A stretch of DNA of 64,000 nt from Paenibacillus sp. 1001270B_150601_E10 (GTDB lineage Bacteria > Bacillota > Bacilli > Paenibacillales > Paenibacillaceae): contig NZ_JADMOL010000005.1 of the NCBI RefSeq assembly GCF_015558675.1, positions 62,652 through 126,651 on the forward strand, written 5' to 3'. Position 1 is the first letter of the stretch, and each line of letters starts with the position of its first letter. Under the pieces are notes generated by a model that saw only the letters and a program-made list of their open reading frames with translations, had not been told where the DNA came from and searched no databases. Positions 1 through 8,200 of the stretch are shown piece by piece. The position numbers were made by a program, and so were the translations under genes.

Positions 1-1
1 G

Positions 2-565
2 GACGCATCGGCCGAACTATTGGAAGAGCTTGAAAGCTCAGCCAAGCGCTTTGATACGGTTGAAGCCTTTATTAAGCATATTGATGAGCTTAAAGCGCGG
101 CATGAAGCGCAGCATTCAAGTGCCAGTCACCAAGCGACGGATCGAAATGCAGGGGCAACCCCTAATCGCTCTTCTCAAAACGGGCTTGCAGCACAGGAAG
201 ATGATGAAGACAAGCTCACCTTAATGACCATTCATCGAGCAAAAGGATTGGAATTTCCGATTGTTTTTTTGCTCGGGATTACAGAGGAGCTGCTGCCCCA
301 TCGAACTTCGCTGCGTGAGAAGCCTCCGGCTGACCGCAAGGCGGCGATAACGCCTGATCAGATGGAAAAGTCTCTTTTTGCTTCACGAGCAGACACGAAG
401 CCAAAAGAGGAAGATATCAAGCTTCAGCTGCTAGAGGAAGAACGGCGTTTGCTCTATGTCGGGGTTACGCGTGCTCGCGAGCTGCTCTATATTAGCTCCC
501 CCGTCATCGTTCATGGAGAGAAGCAGGAAATAAGCCGCTTCTTAGTAGAGGCATGGCAGAATTAG
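2..565 (+). CDS. UvrD/PcrA-type ATP-dependent DNA helicase, C-terminal part (5' end outside window)
   Basis: The frame is open from base 2, so this is the last ~187 residues of a larger superfamily 1A 3'-5' helicase. Helicase motif V is visible as TIHRAKGLEFPIVFLLG. Motif VI, which carries the arginine finger, is visible as EEERRLLYVGVTRARELLYI. A charged insertion of about 60 residues lies between them. The protein stops only ~25 residues after motif VI, so it lacks the long C-terminal tail of housekeeping PcrA. It is therefore more likely a UvrD paralogue than PcrA itself; the ATP-binding half cannot be seen. A TTG at 20 is in frame but internal and is not a credible start. Confidence 0.85.
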   Translation, partial: DASAELLEELESSAKRFDTVEAFIKHIDELKARHEAQHSSASHQATDRNAGATPNRSSQNGLAAQEDDEDKLTLMTIHRAKGLEFPIVFLLGITEELLPHRTSLREKPPADRKAAITPDQMEKSLFASRADTKPKEEDIKLQLLEEERRLLYVGVTRARELLYISSPVIVHGEKQEISRFLVEAWQN

Positions 566-608
566 CAGTATTTTCATCATAGAAGTTTAAAGAAGTCCTT
601 TATTCTCT

Positions 609-637
609 TTGATCTTCGAACGTGGATTCTTTACAAT
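609..637 (+). promoter_or_regulatory. Probable sigma-A promoter of the alarmone synthetase gene
   Basis: TTGATC (609-614) and TACAAT (632-637) are separated by 17 bases and lie about 50 bases before the ATG at 689. This is a fair match to the vegetative consensus, inferred from sequence only. Confidence 0.45.
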
Positions 638-688
638 AAAAAGGAAGGCTTGTCTCAAGCCTGCAATTCGACCGCTAGGAGGACTGAT

Positions 689-1390
689 ATGACCAAGTCT
701 GATATGATGAGCACTCCCCATGAACAAGTAAAACAGCTTCCAATGCTGTACCAGCTTGCTTTGGAGGAGCTTGAGACCAAGATTAAAGTCATTCGTTCGG
801 AATGGAAGATCCGCAATGGATATTCTCCTATTGAGCATATAAAGACAAGATTAAAGGAGCCTAAGAGCATTGTCAGCAAGTGCGAACGCAAAGGGCTGCC
901 GGTTAATCTGGATACGATCGTCAACAAAATTTATGACATTGCCGGCATGCGAATTGTGTGTGCATTCGTAAAGGACATTTACGCGATTCTGGATCATCTC
1001 AAAACAAGAGACGATCTCCGCATCGTAGAGATCAAAGATTACATTGAGAACCCAAAGTCTAACGGGTATCAAAGTGTGCACGTGATTGTTCAAGTGCCGC
1101 TTGTCCTGTTCGAAGACGTCCGATGGATTTACGTCGAGGTCCAGCTTCGAACGCTGGCGATGGATTTCTGGGCCAGCATGGAGCATATTATATTCTACAA
1201 ATATGAGCAGCAGGTGCCTTCCCATGTCGTTCATGAGCTTACTGATGCCGCCAAGGCTGTCGATATGCTGGATCGCAAGATGCTTGAGCTCCGCAAAGAA
1301 ATCTTGAACTACAATCAGCAGGAATGGATTGATGGAGATGCCTTCACGATTGATATGGAGCCTTCGTCAACAGAGCAGGAAGCCAAATAG
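689..1390 (+). CDS. Small alarmone synthetase, RelP/YwaC type (GTP pyrophosphokinase)
   Basis: This 233-residue single-domain RelA/SpoT-like synthetase transfers pyrophosphate from ATP to GTP or GDP to make (p)ppGpp in the cytosol. There are no hydrolase, TGS or ACT domains, as expected for the small synthetases of Bacillota. Signature stretches include the substrate loop PKSNGYQSVHVIV and the EVQLRTLAMDFWASMEH motif. Wording and length resemble B. subtilis YwaC (RelP) more than YjbM (RelQ): an Ala-Met-Asp-Phe-Trp motif and the N-terminal NGYSPIEHIKTRLK. The start at 689 is chosen because TAGGAGG (676-682) precedes it at good spacing; an upstream in-frame TTG at 650 has no such site. The gene stands alone with its own promoter, as is usual for stress-induced RelP. 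Confidence 0.9.
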   Translation: MTKSDMMSTPHEQVKQLPMLYQLALEELETKIKVIRSEWKIRNGYSPIEHIKTRLKEPKSIVSKCERKGLPVNLDTIVNKIYDIAGMRIVCAFVKDIYAILDHLKTRDDLRIVEIKDYIENPKSNGYQSVHVIVQVPLVLFEDVRWIYVEVQLRTLAMDFWASMEHIIFYKYEQQVPSHVVHELTDAAKAVDMLDRKMLELRKEILNYNQQEWIDGDAFTIDMEPSSTEQEAK

Positions 1391-1749
1391 GCTGTTGAGA
1401 CAGGTTCAACCCATTTTCCTTTATTTTTTGCACTGATATGTATAATCCCGCGCCATGCTGCACATGATAATATCGACATCGAGTAAGTCTCAAATATGAA
1501 CTTTGCTTGATGTCATCAGACATGATTCGGGAACACAATGAGGCCCTCATTGACACGCCCCGATTATCATGATTAGAGTGTTGTCTAGTCGTAGAGACTA
1601 CGCAGCTCTCAACAAAAAGAGGAGTCCAACGGTACAACCCGTCATTTGGACTCCTCTTTCTTTGCCATTTTATTTAAGATATGTTCGCCATAGACGGAAA
1701 CCGCATTCCATCTGGCGCTCCTTTCTGAATGGCCGCGAAAGAGATTTTC
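1391..1749. other. Gene-free stretch between convergent genes
   Basis: Apart from the hairpin at 1616-1659 I see no convincing gene, RNA or promoter. The open frames here have no ribosome binding site and no recognisable protein. Confidence 0.5.
1616..1659. terminator. Bidirectional rho-independent terminator
   Basis: A perfect 14-bp inverted repeat (arms 1616-1629 and 1646-1659) is flanked by T-rich tracts on both strands. It can end the alarmone synthetase transcript from the left and the FUSC-family gene from the right. Confidence 0.8.
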
Positions 1750-2781
1750 TCATGCATTTTCTTTTTCTGGTACCGGATTCGCATGTCCAGCCAGCCGATC
1801 AAGCCGCTGAATTTGCAAGCCGTATTCATAGCACGCTGCCACAACAATGGCCAAGCGATGAGAGCTGTCATCGCCGTTAATGCATGCCTTCATCATCGTC
1901 TCAAGAAACTCCTCATTCCGCTCCATTAAATGTTCAATGATCTCAGTATCCTTTTTAACCTTATCCTCAAACTTCAACAGGACGTGCTCATGAACACGGA
2001 TCAAGTGCTCCAGGTGTTCGTCGAACTTGTGGTCTATGCCTTCTCCACGAATAGATTGAAAATAATGATTCTCAATGGAATCCAACACTTCCATCCCTCG
2101 CTGAAGGGTATAAAGCAGCTGCTTGTAGACCACGACATGCCGTGTTCGGCTGAACTTCGCCCGCTTAAGCTTCTTGATCTCTTCCTCAAACAGCTTGAAC
2201 TTGTCTGCAAGCGACTGCATGCTCTTCTCGAGTTCCCGCTTCTCCTGATGAAAAGCGGCCTCCGTCATCTCATCCGAGATGCTTGTCCGCAGCAGAAGAG
2301 ACATCTGATTGAACACAGCCTCAATCTGCTGAATGAACTGTTTTTTTGGATTAGGCGGCAGGAAAATGACATTGATAAAGCAGGCCGATCCAATCCCAAT
2401 CAGAATCTGAGCAAAGCGCAGCAGCGCATAATCCCATTGTCCAGAAGCCTCCATGACGGCAATAACGGTAACGAGCGTCAGTCCGATCGTGTCTTCCATT
2501 TTCATTTTCAGACTAAGCATAATGACCAGGATACAGATAATTCCGATCATGATCGGCTCGTTCGACAGCACCATGCCTGCGCCTAGAGCAATCATGGCCC
2601 CAAAGGTATTGGCTTGAAGCTGGTCAAGAAAATAACGCCATGAGCGGTATATGGATGGCTGCATAGCAAAGATGGCTGCGACCGCCGCAATAACCGGTGA
2701 ATCCTGCTTGAACAGCATGCATAGATAGATGGTCATCGCAACCGCCATACCTGTCTTTAGCACTCGCGCACCTAATGCCAC
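1750..2781 (-). CDS. FUSC/ArAE-family membrane protein (aromatic acid exporter family)
   Basis: A 343-residue protein. The N-terminal half is hydrophobic (about six membrane segments, e.g. TGMAVAMTIYLCMLF, IGIICILVIMLSL and the segment around IGIGSACFINVIFLPP). The cytosolic C-terminal half is charged and helical. This is the layout of the Bacillota aromatic acid exporter family 1 proteins (YqjA/DUF939-like). The likely role is proton-linked export of small aromatic or amphipathic acids, but the substrate cannot be read from sequence. The GTG at 2781 (or the adjacent TTG at 2784) is preferred because AAAGGAGGAG sits just upstream; the longer frame to 2916 has no ribosome site. It ends before the shared terminator at 1616-1659. 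Confidence 0.8.
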   Translation of the reverse strand: MALGARVLKTGMAVAMTIYLCMLFKQDSPVIAAVAAIFAMQPSIYRSWRYFLDQLQANTFGAMIALGAGMVLSNEPIMIGIICILVIMLSLKMKMEDTIGLTLVTVIAVMEASGQWDYALLRFAQILIGIGSACFINVIFLPPNPKKQFIQQIEAVFNQMSLLLRTSISDEMTEAAFHQEKRELEKSMQSLADKFKLFEEEIKKLKRAKFSRTRHVVVYKQLLYTLQRGMEVLDSIENHYFQSIRGEGIDHKFDEHLEHLIRVHEHVLLKFEDKVKKDTEIIEHLMERNEEFLETMMKACINGDDSSHRLAIVVAACYEYGLQIQRLDRLAGHANPVPEKENA

Positions 2782-2967
2782 CAACGACTCCTCCTTTAAA
2801 AGTGCTGAGCACCTCACACAGTCGTTCGAATCCTGATGGTCATACAACAGGCTGATGACGTGAATAGAATCGCTCACGAAATAAAAGTATGCAACAGACT
2901 GTACCATGCAGCGCAAAGCAAGCAGTCTGCTAGAATGATAAGCTTAGCTTACGTAATCGTTAATTGA

Positions 2968-3789
2968 TTATTCCTGAAGAAACTGTTCCAGCGTTGTTTT
3001 TTGATTATAAATAGCGGTGGCCGCCTCTACACCAACATACCGGATATGCCATGGTTCATAGAGATAGCCCGTGATGGCCTCCCCATCCTGCGGATAACGA
3101 ATAATAAAGCCAAATTCATGGGCATGCTCGGCAAGCCATTTTCCTTCGACTGAGCCGCCAAACACCTCTTCCAGCACATTGCCAACACTAGGGCTCGACA
3201 CGTCGATCGCTAGGCCAGTCTGATGCTCGCTTGTACCTGGAACGGCGCTGACACGGGAAGCATATTCTTCCCCTTGCGTATCCACATAATAGTTGTACAG
3301 CGACTGCTGACGCTTGTAAGAACGATAGCCGGAAACGGCATTAAGTTCAATATTATTCTCCTCGGCGTTCGCAAAGAGCTTCTCCAGCGCTTCTGCCGCC
3401 TCTTTACGCATATGGCGCTTCTCATGCTCCTCGCTGAACGAGAACTTCACGTTTGGTTCAACAAGATCAGGGGGTTCATATCCATCAGGCAGGGAACGCT
3501 CCTTGTTGACGACTACCAGCATGGATTCTGCATTGTTGACGATCGCCTTGCCATTTTGTTGTTCTACCGTTTGAGCAAGAGCATTTTCCGTTTGCATGGA
3601 AGTTACAGGGTCGTTCGCCTCTTCTCCCGTAGTTGCATCATCTTTCGGTGCAAGGGCCGGGTCGATCTCTCCTGTTTGTGTGGTTTCGCTGCCTTTCTCC
3701 TTCGCTGCATCCGTTCCACATCCGCCAAGGACCAGAACAGAGCTAAGCGCTAAGAGTAGCAGCATGGTCGCAGTACGGCGATGCTTCAT
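2968..3789 (-). CDS. D-alanyl-D-alanine carboxypeptidase lipoprotein, M15B/VanY type
   Basis: An exported lipoprotein. A basic start and hydrophobic core end in the lipobox VLGGC, and an acidic Ser/Thr/Glu linker of about 70 residues follows. The C-terminal half is an M15 zinc peptidase: SGYRSYKRQQSLY, then SEHQTGLAIDVSSP (zinc His and Asp), then EPWHIRYVG (catalytic Glu nearby and zinc His). It should trim terminal D-Ala from muropeptide stems outside the membrane. Without van genes nearby it is a housekeeping DD-carboxypeptidase rather than a vancomycin-resistance enzyme. Two starts are possible; the ATG at 3789 has GGAAGG at better spacing than the ATG at 3798. Confidence 0.9.
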   Translation of the reverse strand: MKHRRTATMLLLLALSSVLVLGGCGTDAAKEKGSETTQTGEIDPALAPKDDATTGEEANDPVTSMQTENALAQTVEQQNGKAIVNNAESMLVVVNKERSLPDGYEPPDLVEPNVKFSFSEEHEKRHMRKEAAEALEKLFANAEENNIELNAVSGYRSYKRQQSLYNYYVDTQGEEYASRVSAVPGTSEHQTGLAIDVSSPSVGNVLEEVFGGSVEGKWLAEHAHEFGFIIRYPQDGEAITGYLYEPWHIRYVGVEAATAIYNQKTTLEQFLQE

Positions 3790-3798
3790 CCTACTCAT

Positions 3799-4155
3799 CC
3801 TTCCTATTATCCTTCTAACTCAAATCTATGAATCGAGTGAGACTCTATTATAACGGATAATAGACTAGACTTCACCTAGAACCCGGGCGGGCCCTTGTAT
3901 AGGAGGATGACTGAGCTAATCCTAGTAGAAGGTGAGAATGAACGGATCAGTGGCAAGATTGCTTGGATGAGCTGCTAGAATTGCCACATATTTGATAAAA
4001 AATTAACTGCATGTATTAACGTGAACCTGAACTCGAGTCTACATTGCAAGTGATTGTGGTATGGATTATTTTTCCTATCCTTGATCCGTAAAAAAAGCGG
4101 TATCGCAAGCAACGTCTGCCTGCCATACCGCTTTCATTAGGAGAAATACGTCCGT
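3799..4155. other. Gene-free stretch
   Basis: It holds the upstream region of the carboxypeptidase gene and the terminator at 4094-4134. No small gene with a ribosome binding site was seen. Confidence 0.5.
4094..4134 (-). terminator. Rho-independent terminator of the LamG-endonuclease gene
   Basis: Arms AAAGCGGTAT (4094-4103) and ATACCGCTTT (4125-4134) are perfectly complementary. On the minus strand the stem is followed by a run of T, about 20 bases after the stop at 4156. Confidence 0.85.
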
Positions 4156-5799
4156 TTATTTAAAAAATGACTCACTCAGCTTCAACTGCACAATAACCGC
4201 AGCATGATCGGAAGGATAACGAACCGCATGTGAGCGAATATAGTCGGCCTGCTTTACCTGTATACGGTCGCCATAAGCATAAATAAAGTCGATGCGATCA
4301 CCGATACAGTCCTCCGGCTCCCACGCTGGCCAGGTGATGCATGGATCAAGTGCAGGGTCTTGATGCACCTCTCGATACGTATCCCGGTATCCCGCTTCAT
4401 GCAGTGCGATCGATTGCGGGAACGGGAATGTATAGCCATTATGCAGATCTCTGGTCTCCTCGATCCAATCCAGATGAGAGCTGCTGTTAAAGTCGCCGCA
4501 TAGCAGAAGCGGCTCCTCGTTGGAGCGTGCAGCCAGCGGCTCCAGCGCCTTCATGATGGCATTAAGCTCCTTTATGCGCTCCGCTTCACCTTCAAGCATG
4601 TGCTCAAGCGCTACATCCTTCTCTCGAAACAGTTCTCCCCAATAGTCAGCCAGATAATGAAGCCAGATGGAGAATACATTGACATATTTGCCTTCTGACA
4701 GCTGAATTTTTACCCCACCGCAGTGAAAAGGCTCATAGAAGGGGTATGTCTCTTCCATCGGATAGCGGCTCATAATGGAGAGGTTCGAGCTTCGCAAATA
4801 AAAGTAGTAACCAAGCGCGTCAGCTATAATAGGCCCTGACCCGTAGGTTTCCTGCATCGCTATAATGTCTGCCCCACTGTCTCGAATGACGTCAATCACG
4901 CGCGCCACCCCCATCTCTGCTCCCATCTCACGTCCGCCGTTCCAGATGTTGAATGTCATGACCTTGATCGTGCCCTCGTGATTGAGCCGCTGATGAGCGG
5001 CATCATCGTTAGTCAACCTCGCAACCATACGGTTAACCTGTGCTGCCCTTGCTGGAGACAAAGCATGCTGATGACGTCTATATTGCGACTCTATCTCGGA
5101 AGCCGATAGCACGCGGTTCTCCATCCACAGCTCATCGATGGAACCTGGGAACGCCTCACGCTCAAGTGCTTCCTCACCATCGGCCGTCCTGTAAGGCTTT
5201 CCTCCAATCCACATCGTAGCTGCTTGATGCCATGCTTCTTTAGTGGAAGCTACATTTGAATCAGGTATATCGATAACATCAATCCGGTGTGAATGACGAA
5301 GCAAAGGAACACTGTAAGTGGCGACCGAGACGCCGTCGTAGTAAAGTCTTACTTCCTCATGCTGTGCAGCATAAGTCATACTCAGATGATGCCAATCTCC
5401 ATCTCGAAGCGGCTGGCGCTCCCAAGTCGGTTCGTAGCTGTAAAGCTCCGCGTCGCTTGCCTTCCAATACCAGGAGCCGTTGGACTGAACCCCAATCTCC
5501 CAGCCTCTCACGTGCTCTTGATCCCAGGAAAGCGCAGATACCAACCCATAGCTGCGTGCACCAAGGCCTTGAAGCTGTTCTCCGCTCACCCAAAAGCTAA
5601 TCGTGAAGTCGCCTTCGTAGTCTTGTAGCGGATTATAGCGTGCAATAGGCTTGCGGCTTGCAGCGTCCTGCCCTAGATGGAGTGCTGCACCATTTATGCC
5701 TGAGCGAAGCTCTGCTCCTTCAACATCCTCATACGTAATACGCCAGTGAGGATTGCCCTCTCCCTCATCGTTCTTCTTTACAACATGCTCCTCTGTCAC
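4156..5799 (-). CDS. LamG-like domain fused to endonuclease/exonuclease/phosphatase domain
   Basis: A 547-residue two-domain protein. Residues ~1-230 look like a concanavalin A/LamG jelly-roll (FTISFWVSGEQ, DGDWHHLSMTYA, VRLYYDGVSVATY, GSIDELWMENRVLS), a fold often used for glycan or lipid binding. Residues ~275-545 form a metal-dependent EEP hydrolase. It has MTFNIWNGG (metal Asn), MQETYG (catalytic Glu), LCGDFNSSSH (Asp/Asn), DRIDFIYAYG and SDHAAVIVQL (catalytic Asp-His). The substrate could be a nucleic acid, phospholipid or sugar phosphate. No signal peptide is visible, so it may be cytosolic, which is odd for a LamG protein. The GTG start has AAAGGTGG nine bases upstream. Confidence 0.8.
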   Translation of the reverse strand: MTEEHVVKKNDEGEGNPHWRITYEDVEGAELRSGINGAALHLGQDAASRKPIARYNPLQDYEGDFTISFWVSGEQLQGLGARSYGLVSALSWDQEHVRGWEIGVQSNGSWYWKASDAELYSYEPTWERQPLRDGDWHHLSMTYAAQHEEVRLYYDGVSVATYSVPLLRHSHRIDVIDIPDSNVASTKEAWHQAATMWIGGKPYRTADGEEALEREAFPGSIDELWMENRVLSASEIESQYRRHQHALSPARAAQVNRMVARLTNDDAAHQRLNHEGTIKVMTFNIWNGGREMGAEMGVARVIDVIRDSGADIIAMQETYGSGPIIADALGYYFYLRSSNLSIMSRYPMEETYPFYEPFHCGGVKIQLSEGKYVNVFSIWLHYLADYWGELFREKDVALEHMLEGEAERIKELNAIMKALEPLAARSNEEPLLLCGDFNSSSHLDWIEETRDLHNGYTFPFPQSIALHEAGYRDTYREVHQDPALDPCITWPAWEPEDCIGDRIDFIYAYGDRIQVKQADYIRSHAVRYPSDHAAVIVQLKLSESFFK

Positions 5800-6141
5800 G
5801 ATTGTTCGCCACCTTTTCTCGATTTGACATCTTCCACCCTCATACTCCGACTCAATGGACTGTCAACAATTAAACAGCCTGTACTTCTTAATGGATGCTG
5901 CTGCATGCGCTCTTATTCTCATTCCATTCCACATCCATTTGAATAGTCCTACCGAGATTCGAAAGATAAACAACGTCTTTAGAAAAAAACCGCAGGCGGC
6001 ACGCTTTACGTACCCTTCCTGCGGTCTAATTACCGTACTGCTGTATCCATTACCGTTGTCCACCGTATGCTCGTCTGTACAATTTTATTTTTAAAGGAAA
6101 ACGGAACTAGCTTAATCCGGACATTGGTAGAAAGGCATCCT
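5800..6141. other. Gene-free stretch
   Basis: It holds the upstream region of the LamG-endonuclease gene and the terminator of the LTA synthase gene at 5989-6025. I see nothing else I can support. Confidence 0.5.
5989..6025 (-). terminator. Rho-independent terminator of the LTA synthase-like gene
   Basis: ACCGCAGG (5989-5996) pairs with CCTGCGGT (6018-6025). On the minus strand the stem runs into a T-tract. Confidence 0.8.
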
Positions 6142-7953
6142 TTACTTCGAACCCTTCACCACCGTATAAATATAACGGTCTGACAACTCCATAAGCTTCA
6201 ATACCTTTTCATAGTCTGCCTGATAAGGTGTTGGATCGACCGGAGCATGATCCTCTACCCGCTTCGCGGTTCCGCTTGCGAAATCTGCTCCCGGCACATA
6301 AAGCACTTCATGGTTCATAAAGGTACCTGATGGCGCATAGAAGCGATTCCCGATCAGGTTCGTCTTATGATTGAGAAGGTCTTCACCGAACATAGGCCCA
6401 GCTTGATCAGCTACGCCAAGCAAATTCAGCACTGTCGGCATAAAGTCGACCTGACCGCCCACGATATCCATCGTCCCCGCCTTTACTCCAGGTGCATGTA
6501 GGAAGAATGGGATATTAAAGGCATCCAGCTTGTCATCATATTCTCGTCCCAGCACCTCCGTGATCGCTGCGCGGTCAGCTGGCTGAGGAAGTTGAAGTCC
6601 GTAATGATCACCATAAATCAGCAAGGTGGTATTCTCCCACATTCCTGCTTCCTTCAGATCTTTAATGAACTCCCCAATGGCAAAGTCTGCGTAATGAATC
6701 GCATTCAGATATTTCCCAACAGACGTATCCTTGATGGAGGCTGGAAGCTCAAGCTGCACCTTCTCCGCAGGAATCTCAAATGGATGGTGACTGGACATCG
6801 TAATGATATTGGCATAGAACTTCTGTCCCTTATCCGACATCTCCTTCAGCACCTCGAAGCTCTTATCGAACAGAACCTCATCAGATGCAGCGAAGGCAAT
6901 CGTATCCTCTGTTCCAAAAAAGGACTTGTCGTAATAGCGGTCGAAGCCAAGCGCCGGGTACATCTTGTCCCGGCTCCAGAACGTGACATCATTGGTATGG
7001 AAGGTTACGGATTCATACCCGCTCTCCTTCAGAACTCTAGGCAGACTGGGTACCGTGCTGCCGCTCACATATTCAGCCATCGGCGTATGTCCGGTTGGAT
7101 AGATCGAAGTGTTCATCATAAACTCCGCATCGGACGTATTCCCCTTACCGATCTGCTGGTAAACATGGTTGAAGAACAAGCTTTCCTTCATTAGCGCATT
7201 TAGATTCGGCGTAACTTCGATTCCCTCAAGCTTAAGGCCTACCGGGAAACGCTGCATGGCTTCCACTTGAATCACGATGACATTGCTGTTCTTCGCCACA
7301 CCATGGTATTGAAGCGGAGATGCAGCCGGTGCCTTCAGCTGTTGAAGCTCGCCTACAGCCGCCTCTGCCGAAAGAGGCTCAAGCTCGGAGTCATTGACGA
7401 AGATATGCTGCAGTTGATAGCCAAGCACCCCCATCTGCTGTGCTTGCGCACGCTCGTTTAGAATGCTCTGATGGGTGTTGATATTCCAGACAATCGGCAC
7501 GGTTAAGGCAAGAGCAACGATCACAGTCACGCCGCTCACCTTCCAGCTAGAACGCGGGCGCTTCCATTTTATAAAGCATACAATCACAATATCCACGATC
7601 AGCAGCAAGTAGCTCCAATGAAAGAGTGCAAATACACTCGACTGCACCTCGCCAAGCTGTCCTGCCTGATTAAGCGCATCTGTCGTAACAATACTTCCGT
7701 AATAATCGTTGTACATCAGGGTTGCAAGCCATATAAAGGAGAGCAGGATACTCAATCCGATATAATAGCCCTTCAGCGGCACGCGAAGCATCCATCCAAG
7801 AAGCAGCAGCACCAGCAGAATGCCAAAATCGCTTAGTATTCCGCCGATCTTTAGTCCGTCAAACAGCTGCAGATTCACAAACAGAAGCTTGAGCAAAAAG
7901 AAGGCTGCCCCATAGACCAGATAAACAACGGGCCATTGTTGCTTTTTCTCCAT
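6142..7953 (-). CDS. Lipoteichoic acid synthase family protein (LtaS-type sulfatase fold)
   Basis: A 603-residue polytopic enzyme. About five N-terminal membrane helices (to residue ~165) anchor an extracellular alkaline-phosphatase/sulfatase-fold domain. Hallmarks are VIVIQVEAMQ (metal Glu), GKGNTSDAEFM (catalytic Thr that carries glycerol phosphate), the SFFGTEDT region and LLIYGDHYG (metal Asp/His). The reaction moves glycerol-phosphate from phosphatidylglycerol to a growing lipoteichoic acid chain outside the membrane. It could be the main synthase or a YqgS/YvgJ-type paralogue or primase; the sequence alone does not decide. The start is ATG with GGGGAG eight bases upstream. Confidence 0.9.
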   Translation of the reverse strand: MEKKQQWPVVYLVYGAAFFLLKLLFVNLQLFDGLKIGGILSDFGILLVLLLLGWMLRVPLKGYYIGLSILLSFIWLATLMYNDYYGSIVTTDALNQAGQLGEVQSSVFALFHWSYLLLIVDIVIVCFIKWKRPRSSWKVSGVTVIVALALTVPIVWNINTHQSILNERAQAQQMGVLGYQLQHIFVNDSELEPLSAEAAVGELQQLKAPAASPLQYHGVAKNSNVIVIQVEAMQRFPVGLKLEGIEVTPNLNALMKESLFFNHVYQQIGKGNTSDAEFMMNTSIYPTGHTPMAEYVSGSTVPSLPRVLKESGYESVTFHTNDVTFWSRDKMYPALGFDRYYDKSFFGTEDTIAFAASDEVLFDKSFEVLKEMSDKGQKFYANIITMSSHHPFEIPAEKVQLELPASIKDTSVGKYLNAIHYADFAIGEFIKDLKEAGMWENTTLLIYGDHYGLQLPQPADRAAITEVLGREYDDKLDAFNIPFFLHAPGVKAGTMDIVGGQVDFMPTVLNLLGVADQAGPMFGEDLLNHKTNLIGNRFYAPSGTFMNHEVLYVPGADFASGTAKRVEDHAPVDPTPYQADYEKVLKLMELSDRYIYTVVKGSK

Positions 7954-8138
7954 AATCTTTACTCCCCGTTAACATTCTCGCCTCCTACTATATCAAAAAT
8001 AACGGCATGATCCTAATAGACGGAGGCGAGCCACACTCTTTCCAATCTTCACAAGGCCTTGCATCATTTACATGCGGGATAAGAGAGTGGTTTGATTAGT
8101 TGGACGAAGAGATGCATGCTTTCTTATAGAAGCAACAA

Positions 8139-8173
8139 AGGTCCAAGAAGGATTGCACATCCCTCTTGGACCT
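8139..8173 (-). terminator. Rho-independent terminator of the symporter gene
   Basis: AGGTCCAAGA (8139-8148) pairs perfectly with TCTTGGACCT (8164-8173), about 30 bases after the symporter stop on the minus strand. Confidence 0.7.
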
Positions 8174-8200
8174 CATACTACGTTCGACGTCGATATGCGA

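Noticed and set aside
1930-2586. 218-codon plus-strand frame
   Set aside because: Antisense to the FUSC-family gene; no start signal and no family resemblance.
2968-3789. Vancomycin resistance (VanY) locus
   Set aside because: Only the M15 peptidase is present; no vanRS, vanHAX or other van genes are nearby.
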